A stretch of 64,000 nucleotides of DNA from the NCBI GenBank assembly GCA_022820365.1, contig JAJEFO010000019.1:53052-117051 (forward strand), written 5' to 3'. Made by a program: the position numbers and the translations under genes. Position 1 is the stretch's first letter. The number at the start of each line of letters is the position of its first letter. Positions 8,727-15,965 of the stretch are shown here, in pieces. This DNA comes from Silicimonas sp. GTDB taxonomy: Bacteria; Pseudomonadota; Alphaproteobacteria; Rhodobacterales; Rhodobacteraceae. Below the pieces are notes generated by a model, which saw only the letters and a program-made list of their open reading frames with translations, was not told where the DNA came from and ran no database searches.

Positions 8727-8754
8727 ATATTGACTTGATCAGCGGTGTCAATAT
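8727..8754. promoter_or_regulatory. Inverted repeat overlapping the promoter of the AlpA-like gene
   Basis: ATATTGAC-N12-GTCAATAT is a perfect 8-bp inverted repeat 40 bp before the AlpA-like ATG. Its left arm contains a TTGACT -35 match (8730-8735) and its right end runs into TATTTA (8752-8757) at 16-bp spacing, a fair sigma-70 promoter. An operator that blocks this promoter is the simplest reading. Confidence 0.5.
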
Positions 8755-8793
8755 TTATTCGATTCAAAGTGGACTTTTCAGGAGCGTTTTCCC

Positions 8794-9045
8794 ATGCCAG
8801 AAACAGACCGACGACTGCTTACAGTCGACGATGTGTCAGCACTCCTCGGCGTCGGTAAATCGACGATTTACGCGCACGTCAAAGCAAACGCATTCCCTAA
8901 ACCGATCAGACTCGGTCCGGCCAGAACGGGTGACGGTGTGGACCGGCGCACCTCACGTTGGCGTCGATCTGACATTGACGAGTTCCTGGCGATGAAAGCC
9001 GCAGAATCGTCAGCCCAGGCACCCCAGCCTGAAGCGTCTGCGTGA
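8794..9045 (+). CDS. AlpA-like helix-turn-helix regulator / excisionase
   Basis: This small DNA-binding protein has 83 residues. The core LLTVDDVSALLGVGKSTIYAHVKANAFPKPIRL is the MerR/excisionase-like winged helix of the AlpA family, and SRWRRSDIDEFL is the standard closing strand and helix. AlpA proteins activate integrase or act as recombination directionality factors in P4-like elements. Its position just after the integrase gene fits control of excision. A GGAG site precedes the ATG and an inverted repeat overlaps the promoter. A run of about 8 residues (ARTGDGVDRR) before the RW motif is longer than usual for the family. Confidence 0.85.
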   Translation: MPETDRRLLTVDDVSALLGVGKSTIYAHVKANAFPKPIRLGPARTGDGVDRRTSRWRRSDIDEFLAMKAAESSAQAPQPEASA

Positions 9046-9112
9046 CACGGCAGTCACGGCAAAAATGGTCGGCGGTTCGATCGTCGACCACAACTCAGGC
9101 AATGGAGGCACC

Positions 9113-9361
9113 ATGATGAAGACCTACAGCGTGCACTTTCAATTTTTGACTGTAGATGCGGCGAAGGCAGCGCAAGAGGAAACAGAAGGATCGGAACTCA
9201 ACCCCGAAAACGCTCAAGATCAAACATGGGTCATTCTTCGTAACATTACGCCGGACGAAGCCTTTGCGTTCCACGAAAGGCATGGTTGTGAAATGGTGGT
9301 CAAACGCAGACCCAAAGGTTTTTACGGTGAGCCGAGGCCGAATACCGACCTCCTGGTTTAA
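9113..9361 (+). CDS. Small hypothetical prophage protein
   Basis: The first ATG of an ATG-ATG pair follows a strong GGAGG site, giving 82 residues (MMKTYSVHFQFLTVD...). The sequence is charged, with no membrane segment or signal peptide. It contains a short AAQEETEGSELNPENAQD helix-like stretch and a basic end (VVKRRPKGFYGEPRPN). No family was recognised. It follows the AlpA-like gene by 67 bp and is probably cotranscribed with it. The convergent gene ending at 9417 marks the boundary of the leftward early operon. Confidence 0.6.
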   Translation: MMKTYSVHFQFLTVDAAKAAQEETEGSELNPENAQDQTWVILRNITPDEAFAFHERHGCEMVVKRRPKGFYGEPRPNTDLLV

Positions 9362-9416
9362 CTGACGAAGGCTAGGAGGCGCGACGGTGCAAAGGGTAAA
9401 GCGCTGAATGGGGTGC

Positions 9417-10007
9417 CTACTGCCCCGAAGGCTTTGAAGGCGCGTCAAGCGACGTGATCCGGTCGCGGCACTCAATGCCGGAACCATCGACAGGCTGGAG
9501 CTTGACTTTGACGAAAATGATTCTTGCCAACTTCGCCCCAAGATCTTCATCCCTGTCACGCCGAAAGCCGTCATGAGAAAACCATTGGTCAATGATTTGG
9601 GTCGCTATGTCCATCCAACTTTCTGTGGCCGCTTCATCCATGCCCGATAGCGTCGCAATTCCCAGCACCTGCTCTATGACACGCCGTCGAACGTAATTGC
9701 ACCATTCGTGGTCAATGAAGATGTTATCCTGCACATCTCGAAATAGGGCAGAAATCTCGATTTCGTTGTTGTCCCAATGGTAACCCGCCCAGGCGGCCCA
9801 GAGTTCCACAGGTGCACCAAGCAGCCACTCTTCGGACTCGACATCGTACATGTCCCGAGCTTCATCATTAATCGCGTCCATGCCCCTATCCCATAGCGTG
9901 ACGGGTTGACTCATTAGCCAATTCCCAATCGGGCCAGGTTCTGCGCTCGATTGGAGCGGGCAAAGCGCAACCGTTACTGCCGCAACTGCCATCACCGCAA
10001 ATTTCAT
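9417..10007 (-). CDS. Hypothetical exported protein of the prophage early operon
   Basis: From the ATG at 10007, preceded by GAAGGA, the protein has 196 residues with a clear signal peptide (MKFAVMAVAAVTVALCPLQSSA). The mature part is rich in Trp and acidic residues (WLLGAPVELWAAWAGYHWDNNE) with a short EWCNYVRRRVIEQ helix and two cysteines. No known family was recognised. An exported early protein in a prophage could be a superinfection-exclusion or envelope-modifying factor, but that is only a guess. It is the last gene of the leftward early group. Confidence 0.65.
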   Translation of the reverse strand: MKFAVMAVAAVTVALCPLQSSAEPGPIGNWLMSQPVTLWDRGMDAINDEARDMYDVESEEWLLGAPVELWAAWAGYHWDNNEIEISALFRDVQDNIFIDHEWCNYVRRRVIEQVLGIATLSGMDEAATESWMDIATQIIDQWFSHDGFRRDRDEDLGAKLARIIFVKVKLQPVDGSGIECRDRITSLDAPSKPSGQ

Positions 10008-10080
10008 GTCTGCATCCTTCCATCCCATGCGAAATCGAAGGGGCGTCCCTTGGCAGGACGTCCCTCCATGGCTGCTCAGT

Positions 10081-10257
10081 TTAGCCGCTTATATCCGTGA
10101 CGGTCACGCACACTTCCCGGCAGCGATCGTTTACGCAAACTTTTTCGCACTCGGTCTTTGTGATAACCGTCTTTTGCGCTATTGCCACGGCAGCTTTGCC
10201 GAGTTGTTCCCCAATGGCTCGCGCCTCCTCCTGTGTGATGCTGAACGTGTCTGACAT
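10081..10257 (-). CDS. Small cysteine-containing prophage protein, 58 residues
   Basis: This frame begins with ATG at 10257 after a textbook AGGAGG site and ends at TAA (10081-10083). The protein starts MSDTFSITQEEARAIGEQLG, has a helix AAVAIAQKTVITK, then ECEKVCVNDRCREVCVTVT with four cysteines, a possible zinc or disulfide knuckle. No family was recognised. The strong ribosome site and its position in line with the leftward early genes support it as real. Confidence 0.6.
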   Translation of the reverse strand: MSDTFSITQEEARAIGEQLGKAAVAIAQKTVITKTECEKVCVNDRCREVCVTVTDISG

Positions 10258-10672
10258 TGTGTCTCCTCCTATAGGTGTCGCGAACCAAGTGCCCGCGCTT
10301 CTACGCTTGCCGCGTTCATTGCTTCCGTCAACCCAGACGCCCGAATCCGTCCTGAATCTACAGATTCAGGGGTCCGAAATTGGCTCTCTCGTTGAGTTCG
10401 TGACCGTTTGACGGGTCATAGCACGACGAGCGCAACGCTACGGACCATGAAAACAAGTCGAATCGCTAATCGGAAGGCGGATGACGCCGGATTGGAGAAA
10501 ACAGCGCCACCCATGGGAGCACTTCTCATGCCAGCGTCTCGGAGTCAAATGAGCCACGCCGGATCAGGGAAACGGCGCGGCCCAAGGCCAGGTCACACGT
10601 TGCCGATGTGGAGTCCACGCCATCATGGACAGACCCAGCCAATTCGTCCCTAATCACGCCATCGAAGGCGCG
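10258..10672. other. Stretch without a convincing gene inside the early region
   Basis: Short frames on both strands lack ribosome sites or protein-like composition. A plus-strand copy of the GATTGGAGAAA leader (10494-10504) precedes an ATG at 10513 whose 46-residue product is basic and low in hydrophobics. This could be a tiny gene or a displaced leader. No tRNA or terminator was found. Confidence 0.4.
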
Positions 10673-10858
10673 TCAACGCAAATGCTTTTCCGCACACACG
10701 CGGCAACGCGATGTGCGCTTGCGGCCCGCACCTTTCGCCGGATCGTCGTCCGGCTCGATGGGAGCGCCGCAGTCACGGCAAAGACCCAACGCCTTGCGCT
10801 TTTCACGCATGGCCCGGACGCGCTCGGTCGAAGTCTGTTTCTTAGTCTGGTTTTCCAT
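10673..10858 (-). CDS. Small zinc-knuckle protein, 61 residues
   Basis: The protein is very basic at its start (MENQTKKQTSTERVRAMREKRKALGL) and then has paired CxxC motifs, CRDC near residue 27 and CRVC near residue 52, a likely zinc ribbon. Small zinc-ribbon proteins are frequent in phage early regions and often touch nucleic acid or RNA polymerase. The function here is unknown. It lies 73 bp downstream of the sliding-clamp gene in the same direction. Confidence 0.65.
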   Translation of the reverse strand: MENQTKKQTSTERVRAMREKRKALGLCRDCGAPIEPDDDPAKGAGRKRTSRCRVCAEKHLR

Positions 10859-10931
10859 CTATCCTGTTACACCCTATAGAATGCGTGGCGCACGGGGAAG
10901 CGGGCCGTTTCCGGCCCGCTCTGCCGGTGCG

Positions 10932-12023
10932 TCAAGCCCGCATGGGCATCTGCACAACCGTCAGGTCCGAATTGTCACGCGGCTTGAGCGTGTAAATGTC
11001 CGTGACCGGCGACAGGTGAGGCGGCTTGTCCGAGTCCTTGTCGATGAATGCTTTCAGCGTTGCTTGAGGCATCACCTTGGCAAGGTCCTTCAGGTAAGCC
11101 GTCTGCATTCCAAACACGGCAGGGACTTCCCAACCGAGCGCAGGAACATCAACGTCACCGACTCGCGGGCGATCAGGATCAAACACCGCGACTTTCCGGT
11201 AATCGTCCGTCATCGATGCTGCCCGCTGAACGTCCGAATTGATTGCCGCAAGGTCCAAGTCAACGGCAACGTTCCAATCATTCGGCATGACTCGCTGATA
11301 GTTGGGGTATGTCCCATCAACAGATTTTGACGTGACGTCCCATTCCATCCCGTTGGAGCATTCCCCCTTGAATGTCGACCGGTCGCCATCAACCGCCATG
11401 GCAATCTTGTCTGCCGGAAACTTGGTTTGCAGCTGAAGCAGCGCAAGCACGGAGTCGCGACGCAAGATGAAATTCCCCGACTCTTCCGGCCAGGCATCAA
11501 GCGCTAGGTCCGTGTCACGCATGGCGAGCCTATGCCCGTCAGTCGCGACAAGCCGGAGCTTCCCGTTGTGGTTCTCAACGTAGACGCCATTGAGATAGTA
11601 CCGGTTAATCTCGGTCGCCATGGCAAACGCAACATCATGCAACGCGGCCGCAAGCGCACCACCGTCAAAGACCGCGCAAGGCGTGATAGCCTCAAGTGTG
11701 GCCGGATGCGGCAACTTGCTCTCAACAACCGCAAAGCCGTTGATCCGCACTCCGGCAAGCTCAATCGCGCCGCTTTGCTCTTTGATAGCAATCCGCAAGT
11801 CTCGCAGCGTCGAAGACAGATAGGCGCCGGCCAGATTGCAATCACGGATCCGAACATGGCCGGACCTAGTGTTGGACCTGAATTCGGCGCAACTTATCGC
11901 GACTGGCAAGCAATCCTGGCTCACCTTCTCGATGTACGGGTAAGACGAATTCTCGACCGTCTTCCCGAATGTCGCAGCAACGGTAAGCATACCGCGCAAC
12001 TTGGTTGCCTTGATATTGGACAT
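10932..12023 (-). CDS. Phage DNA polymerase III beta-clamp (DnaN-like)
   Basis: The 363-residue protein starts at ATG 12023, preceded by the AGATTGGAGAAA leader. The central segment YYLNGVYVENHNGKLRLVATDGHRLAMRDTDL is the hallmark of bacterial DnaN clamps. YPNYQRVMPNDW matches the FPDYRRVIP box, and the end TVVQMPMRA corresponds to the VVMPMRL C-terminus where clamp-binding peptides dock. The first ~120 residues diverge more strongly. As a ring on DNA it would tether a polymerase. No phage polymerase was found, so it may recruit host Pol III to phage replication or compete with the host clamp. Phage-encoded DnaN homologues are uncommon. Confidence 0.88.
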   Translation of the reverse strand: MSNIKATKLRGMLTVAATFGKTVENSSYPYIEKVSQDCLPVAISCAEFRSNTRSGHVRIRDCNLAGAYLSSTLRDLRIAIKEQSGAIELAGVRINGFAVVESKLPHPATLEAITPCAVFDGGALAAALHDVAFAMATEINRYYLNGVYVENHNGKLRLVATDGHRLAMRDTDLALDAWPEESGNFILRRDSVLALLQLQTKFPADKIAMAVDGDRSTFKGECSNGMEWDVTSKSVDGTYPNYQRVMPNDWNVAVDLDLAAINSDVQRAASMTDDYRKVAVFDPDRPRVGDVDVPALGWEVPAVFGMQTAYLKDLAKVMPQATLKAFIDKDSDKPPHLSPVTDIYTLKPRDNSDLTVVQMPMRA

Positions 12024-12029
12024 TTTCAC

Positions 12030-12041
12030 TTTCTCCAATCT
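12030..12041 (-). repeat. AGATTGGAGAAA leader, copy before the clamp gene
   Basis: The same 12 bp (minus strand) precede three leftward early genes: 12030-12041 (clamp), 13024-13035 (ArdC-like) and 13602-13613 (13264-13596). Each copy contains the GGAG ribosome site 5-7 bp before the ATG. Flanking DNA differs, so the identity is confined to the leader. Confidence 0.65.
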
Positions 12042-12118
12042 GGCGGTTGCGATCCGCCGTTGCCATCATCAGGGGTAGAGCGACTACCCGACCTGCCCAG
12101 ATCGGGCAGGTTTCGGCG

Positions 12119-13018
12119 CTATGCCGCGTTCGCGAAAACCGGAGTTGCGAGCGATCCGCCTTTCTCAACAATCCAATCACACGCCGCTTGCGCCGCTGAA
12201 GACGCCTTGAGAATTGCGCGACTGTCATTCTTCAGGATTGTAAGCCAAGACGCGATATAGGCCGCGTTGTCTTCAAAGCGGGGTTCAACGCCAAGCATTG
12301 CGCCCGTGAAGGCACTGCCCAATTCGGCAATCAGTTCCTCTTTTGCATAGTCGACCTGTTGCGCAGAACATAGCTTCCTGTCCAATCTGTGCTTTGCTCC
12401 TGTCGCGTGAACGACTTCATGCAACAGAACGCCGGAATGGCTCTTGGCGTCACGGAAACAGGATTCAGGCGGCATGTGCACAACGTCCCGTGCAGGGTCA
12501 TAGAACGCCTTGGGTGCGCCTGAGACTTCAAGCCCAATGTTCAGGCGGCGAAACCAAGCCATCAATTCCGCATTCTCGGGGTTCTCTCTTGGCGTCGGCA
12601 TTTCAGGCCGGTACTTGTCAGCCAGATCGGAAACCTGATCGGCATTGAATACCGAATAGGCGCGGAGATAGTTGAAGCGTGTTGGGTCGCCGCCGTCATC
12701 GGACTCGCGAATCACGGTACCGACCTTGATAACGGTTGCGCCGCGTTCGCCCTTGCGCACCTGTCCGCCAAGCGATTGCGCTTGCCTATAGGTCATCCAG
12801 AAAGGCGACGTGTATCCCTTCATCATGGCTTGATGCCAAAGCGCAACCACGTTGACTCCCCTGTATGGGGTTCCACATGAACGCAAGGGCAGGGAAATGC
12901 CCGCGCCGCCATCGTCCCAAGGCTTGCGCCAAGGAATCGTTCCCTTCTCTATTTCCGCGATGATCCCCGCAGTGATTTTCTGGCAGATGGAGTCCGCCTT
13001 CGATTTTCCGTTAGTCAT
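12119..13018 (-). CDS. ardC: ArdC-like antirestriction protein / zincin metallopeptidase
   Basis: From ATG 13018 the protein has 299 residues. The N-terminus is the ArdC ssDNA-binding domain (ITAGIIAEIEKGTIPWRKPW, YRGVNVVALW, WMTYRQAQSLGGQVRKGERG). The C-terminal half is a zincin-like peptidase with HEVVH plus a downstream acidic residue (YAKEELIAELGSAF). Plasmid ArdC and TraC-type proteins protect incoming single-stranded DNA from restriction, and several phages carry relatives expressed early. The gene sits between the clamp gene and two small genes in the leftward early operon and has the shared AGATTGGAGAAA leader. Whether it acts on host restriction enzymes by proteolysis is not established here. 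Confidence 0.9.
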   Translation of the reverse strand: MTNGKSKADSICQKITAGIIAEIEKGTIPWRKPWDDGGAGISLPLRSCGTPYRGVNVVALWHQAMMKGYTSPFWMTYRQAQSLGGQVRKGERGATVIKVGTVIRESDDGGDPTRFNYLRAYSVFNADQVSDLADKYRPEMPTPRENPENAELMAWFRRLNIGLEVSGAPKAFYDPARDVVHMPPESCFRDAKSHSGVLLHEVVHATGAKHRLDRKLCSAQQVDYAKEELIAELGSAFTGAMLGVEPRFEDNAAYIASWLTILKNDSRAILKASSAAQAACDWIVEKGGSLATPVFANAA

Positions 13019-13096
13019 GATGTTTTCTCCAATCTTGAGCGATGCAATTGAGTGTGCATCTGAATGCAGCGTCACCATTGGCAACGCTGCATTGGG

Positions 13097-13267
13097 CTAC
13101 ACACTGTGACCCCATTCCATGAACTGACGGTCAATCGCCGCTATCCGCTCAACGCACTCCATCCGCTCTATCTCAAGAGCTTCAATCAATGCGTCCCTTG
13201 CGAACTCATTCATTTCTTCCGCCGTGAATGCCGGAAACGTAACCCGATTGTCGCCGCGATCCGTCAT
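13097..13267 (-). CDS. Small acidic early protein, 56 residues
   Basis: The ATG overlaps the stop of the preceding gene as ATGA (13264-13267), so translation is coupled. The product MTDRGDNRVTFPAFTAEEMN... continues as one long amphipathic helix (EFARDALIEALEIERMECVERIAAID) and ends EWGHSV. It resembles small phage regulatory peptides only in general character; no family was recognised. Confidence 0.6.
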   Translation of the reverse strand: MTDRGDNRVTFPAFTAEEMNEFARDALIEALEIERMECVERIAAIDRQFMEWGHSV

Positions 13268-13596
13268 GACTCATCTTCCCAAGTCCAAGGGGAAAACTTG
13301 CACTCGGCAAGGTTGCCGTCATCGTCCTGCTTGAAAAACGCTACGCTTGCGCCGTCCACCGTGTGAACCATCGAAGTGCAGTCAGTACCATGTTCTTTCT
13401 GTGCCCAAACGTCGGCTTCCTGAATGATCATGTGACCGGGAAGATTCACGCTCCAAAAGGTGCAGTTGTAGAGGCGTCCACCCGTCAGGATGGTTCTATG
13501 TCGCTGATTGTGACGCTCACGCGCCGCAGCATACTCGGTAACGGTCATGCAGTTTTCACGCACATTCCGATAGTATTCTAGTCTGCTCATTGTCAT
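13264..13596 (-). CDS. Hypothetical early protein, 110 residues
   Basis: First gene of the leftward early operon, next to the control region. The ATG at 13596 follows the AGATTGGAGAAA leader; a second in-frame ATG lies two codons later. The sequence is soluble, rich in Trp, Tyr and charged residues (GGRLYNCTFWSVNLPGHMIIQEADVWAQKEHG). An HxxDGASVAFF segment and the ending WTWEDES are notable, but no family was recognised. Its place directly beside the palindrome array makes it a candidate for a switch or replication-associated protein. Confidence 0.6.
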   Translation of the reverse strand: MTMSRLEYYRNVRENCMTVTEYAAARERHNQRHRTILTGGRLYNCTFWSVNLPGHMIIQEADVWAQKEHGTDCTSMVHTVDGASVAFFKQDDDGNLAECKFSPWTWEDES

Positions 13597-13632
13597 GTCG
13601 GTTTCTCCAATCTTCCGACCCGAATCAGGTCG

Positions 13633-13664
13633 ATAAGTGGAAACTACACTGCGTTACCACTTAT
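13633..13664. promoter_or_regulatory. 32-bp operator-like inverted repeat upstream of the early operon
   Basis: ATAAGTGG-A-AAC, then 8 bp, then GTT-A-CCACTTAT: 11 of 12 arm positions pair. It lies 37 bp upstream of the first early ATG (13596) and 9 bp before the first palindrome of the large array. The shape suits a dimeric repressor. Confidence 0.55.
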
Positions 13665-13672
13665 TGCAAGGG

Positions 13673-13803
13673 TAGGGACGTCATGTCCCTAGTCAGGGGT
13701 AGGGACAGAATGTCACTAGGGACACCATGTCCCTAGCGGTAGGGACACCATGTCCCTAGGGTAGGGACGTCATGTCCCTACAGGTAGGGACACCATGTCC
13801 CCC
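13673..13803. repeat. Array of six 19-bp palindromes TAGGGAC-N5-GTCCCTA
   Basis: Copies start at 13673, 13700, 13717, 13740, 13762 and 13785. The middle five bases are GTCAT, AGAAT, ACCAT, ACCAT, GTCAT and ACCAT. Arms are perfect in copies 1, 3, 4 and 5; copy 2 has GTCACTA and copy 6 ends GTCCCCC. Spacing is 27, 17, 23, 22 and 23 bp, close to two helical turns. The array fills the space between the leftward early operon and the rightward terminase-small-like gene. An operator array for a prophage repressor or an iteron-type replication origin are the main options. Confidence 0.9.
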
Positions 13804-13804
13804 A

Positions 13805-13836
13805 AACCATCAATAGAACCATCAACTAACCATCAG
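13805..13836. repeat. Three AACCATCA direct repeats next to the palindrome array
   Basis: AACCATCAA, AACCATCAA and AACCATCAG occur at 13805, 13817 and 13828 with 12- and 11-bp spacing in an A+T-richer stretch directly after the palindromes. Short helically phased iterons beside a larger array recall replication origins. Confidence 0.6.
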
Positions 13837-13943
13837 GTGAACCAGTACCGCGCAAAACGCGCAGCGCATTCGCGTGACAGATGCTTGCTCAATCGCTACA
13901 TTCATCGGCAAACGGGATGCAGAACAATCACACAGGCGAACCC

Positions 13944-14426
13944 ATGAACGCACACACAAGCGAAACATCTCTTGAAGCAAGCCACGCACTCGAAATTCCT
14001 CACGGGCATCTTACGAGAAAGCAAATAATCCTGGCACACCGCCTAGCCGCAGGTGACGGCATCACGGAAGCGTCACGGGCTGCAGGCTATTGCGATCATT
14101 CGATGGGAAGCAAAGCGGCGAAGAATCCGCATGTCGCGGCACTCATTACGGAAGTCAGGCGACGGGCAGCAGTCACGACCGGACTCACGCTCGAATACGT
14201 CTGCTCAAAGCACCATGAGATTATTGAAACGTCGGACGATCTAGCCGCCAGGCAGCGATCTTTAGCCGCCGTAGTGGACATTCTCGACTTGCGCCAGGTT
14301 GCGAGAGACAGCGGCGCGACACGCTGGCAGAGATTGAGCGATGAAGACTTGGACAATGAGTTGGAGCGACTGCAACGCGCCGTGGACGTGACGCCGCAAC
14401 TACTGCCAGCGGATCAGGCCGGATAA
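13944..14426 (+). CDS. Terminase small subunit-like DNA-binding protein
   Basis: From the likely ATG at 13944 the product has 160 residues; in-frame starts at 13881 and 13917 are possible because none has a good ribosome site. The pattern LTRKQIILAHRLAAGDGITEASRAAGY (helix-turn-helix), then KNPHVAALITEVRRRAAVTTGLTLEYVCSKHHEII, is that of Terminase_2-type small subunits, which recognise pac or cos DNA. An acidic helical tail (LSDEDLDNELERLQRAVD) would mediate oligomerisation. It is separated from the large subunit by the 5-kb cargo block, which suggests that block was inserted into the packaging module. Confidence 0.7.
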   Translation: MNAHTSETSLEASHALEIPHGHLTRKQIILAHRLAAGDGITEASRAAGYCDHSMGSKAAKNPHVAALITEVRRRAAVTTGLTLEYVCSKHHEIIETSDDLAARQRSLAAVVDILDLRQVARDSGATRWQRLSDEDLDNELERLQRAVDVTPQLLPADQAG

Positions 14427-15025
14427 GCGGCAAGTTTCTGGCATGGAAACACAACTGCCCATGAATGGCCTTGATTTATTGGCCCTTCACTTGATTGATG
14501 CAGTGCTTTTCCAAAGGCACGTCCAAATCAACGTCTGATTTGAGGCGCGATCCGGCAACAGTCGCCGCAATCTCTGTGTCCTGCCCGTGTGTCGAAAAAA
14601 ACGCGACCCCCCGCCTTCATATATGCAAAAGCGTAAAGCCGGCGCCCCCGTAGTGGAACAAGTCCGGTCATCTCGCTCCGCAACTACTTTTGGAGGGCGC
14701 GTGTGTGCGTTTGCGGGGGATGGGGTGATTGACGGGCAGGGCGAAATAGCCGAGGCAGTGGGTCACCCGTACAAGAGGACGCACAGGTGACCCTTGCCGT
14801 CCGGCCTATTGGCGGCGTCCAGGCGTCAGATCAGTAACGACCGAACGCGCCAGTCCGGGACGACAAAGCGCACCGTATGATGTGCTGTTGCATCTTTACA
14901 ATGCCTAAATGGAGATTTTCTGCTTGGCTTACACGCAGGATTGTCGGGAGCCGACATGGATGCCATACGAACTGTGGCAGTGATTGATGACTGCTTGCTT
15001 ACAACCTCAACAGGAGAAGATAGAG
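14427..15025. other. 599-bp stretch without a convincing gene, with one inverted repeat
   Basis: No frame has both a ribosome site and protein-like composition. GGGTCACC (14760-14767) and GGTGACCC (14786-14793) form a perfect 8-bp inverted repeat with an 18-base loop. The last ~100 bp must hold the porin promoter, and AGGAGA lies before its ATG. As the stretch follows the terminase-small-like gene, a packaging site is possible. Confidence 0.4.
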
Positions 15026-15898
15026 ATGAAAAGAGCATTTTTGGCCTCTACGGCGCTAGTGTTGACTGCGGGTCTGGCAGCAGCCGAGGTGAGCGTAGGC
15101 GGCGATGGCCGCATGGGTGTGCAAAGCACAGATGGTGGAGACATCAAATTCAGCAGCCGCGTCCGCATTGCTTTCACGGCTTCCGGCGAGACGGACAATG
15201 GCCTTACGTTCGGCGGCTCGATCCGCGCTGACAATGCTGTCGGAGGGAAAGATGGCATTGGAGGCAGCGTCCACGTCGCCGGCGCGTTCGGCAAAGTCGC
15301 CATGGGCGACGTCGACAGTGCCGCAAAGGCAGCCGTTGGCCATGCAGGAGGCGTAGGCTACACTGGCTTGGGTGACTGGAACGAAATCAAGTACATCGGG
15401 GGCGGCAACGACCCGAGCGCACTTTGGAACTACTCCATGGGCAGTCTCACGATGTATGCCTCGGCTGGCAATCCCAACTATGATGATGCCGTTGAAAATG
15501 AAGATGTGGATTTGAGTGGAGCCATATCCTACAGCCTCGGCGATGTCGGAGTCGGAGTCGGCGTCGAACGACGCGGCGACATGCAAACCGTTGCTGCTGG
15601 CGTGAACGCCACGCTTGGCGACGCAAGCGTCAAGCTGGTCTACGGATCCTATGACGACGGCGTTGCCAGCACTGACAATGTGGATTCGTACAGTGCCTCT
15701 GCGTCCTTCGTTTCCGGTTCAGCCACCTTCTCGGCCTTCACTTCGGGCAATTCGAAAGGCATGGAAGGCATGGACAACTTCGGCATCGGTGCCTCGTTCG
15801 ACCTGGGCGGGGGGGCCGCGATAAAGGGCGGCTTCGTTGACGGGGACAGCTTGCCAAATGGTTCGAGCTTCGATCTCGGCATCACGATGTCGTTCTGA
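15026..15898 (+). CDS. Prophage-encoded outer-membrane porin
   Basis: From ATG 15026 (AGGAGA site) the protein has 290 residues with a signal peptide (MKRAFLASTALVLTAGLAAA). The mature chain is a series of alternating short beta strands rich in Gly, Ser and Asp (FGGSIRADNAVGG, GAFGKVAMGDVDSA, YSLGDVGVGVGVERRGD) and ends with the C-terminal Phe (DLGITMSF) needed for BAM insertion. It matches alphaproteobacterial porins, which form 16-strand trimers. Within a prophage it is cargo outside the structural operon, so it could be expressed in the lysogen and alter the cell surface, for example by replacing a receptor porin. Confidence 0.85.
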   Translation: MKRAFLASTALVLTAGLAAAEVSVGGDGRMGVQSTDGGDIKFSSRVRIAFTASGETDNGLTFGGSIRADNAVGGKDGIGGSVHVAGAFGKVAMGDVDSAAKAAVGHAGGVGYTGLGDWNEIKYIGGGNDPSALWNYSMGSLTMYASAGNPNYDDAVENEDVDLSGAISYSLGDVGVGVGVERRGDMQTVAAGVNATLGDASVKLVYGSYDDGVASTDNVDSYSASASFVSGSATFSAFTSGNSKGMEGMDNFGIGASFDLGGGAAIKGGFVDGDSLPNGSSFDLGITMSF

Positions 15899-15965
15899 GG
15901 CAGACACTCATCGCTGTGCGACGTGAAGTCGCGCAGAAACGCAACAACCTATGAAGGATGAAACA

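Noticed and set aside
10258..10672. tRNA-like or coding content in the early-region gap
   Set aside because: Folding by eye gave no complete cloverleaf, and the short frames lack ribosome sites apart from one doubtful leader copy.
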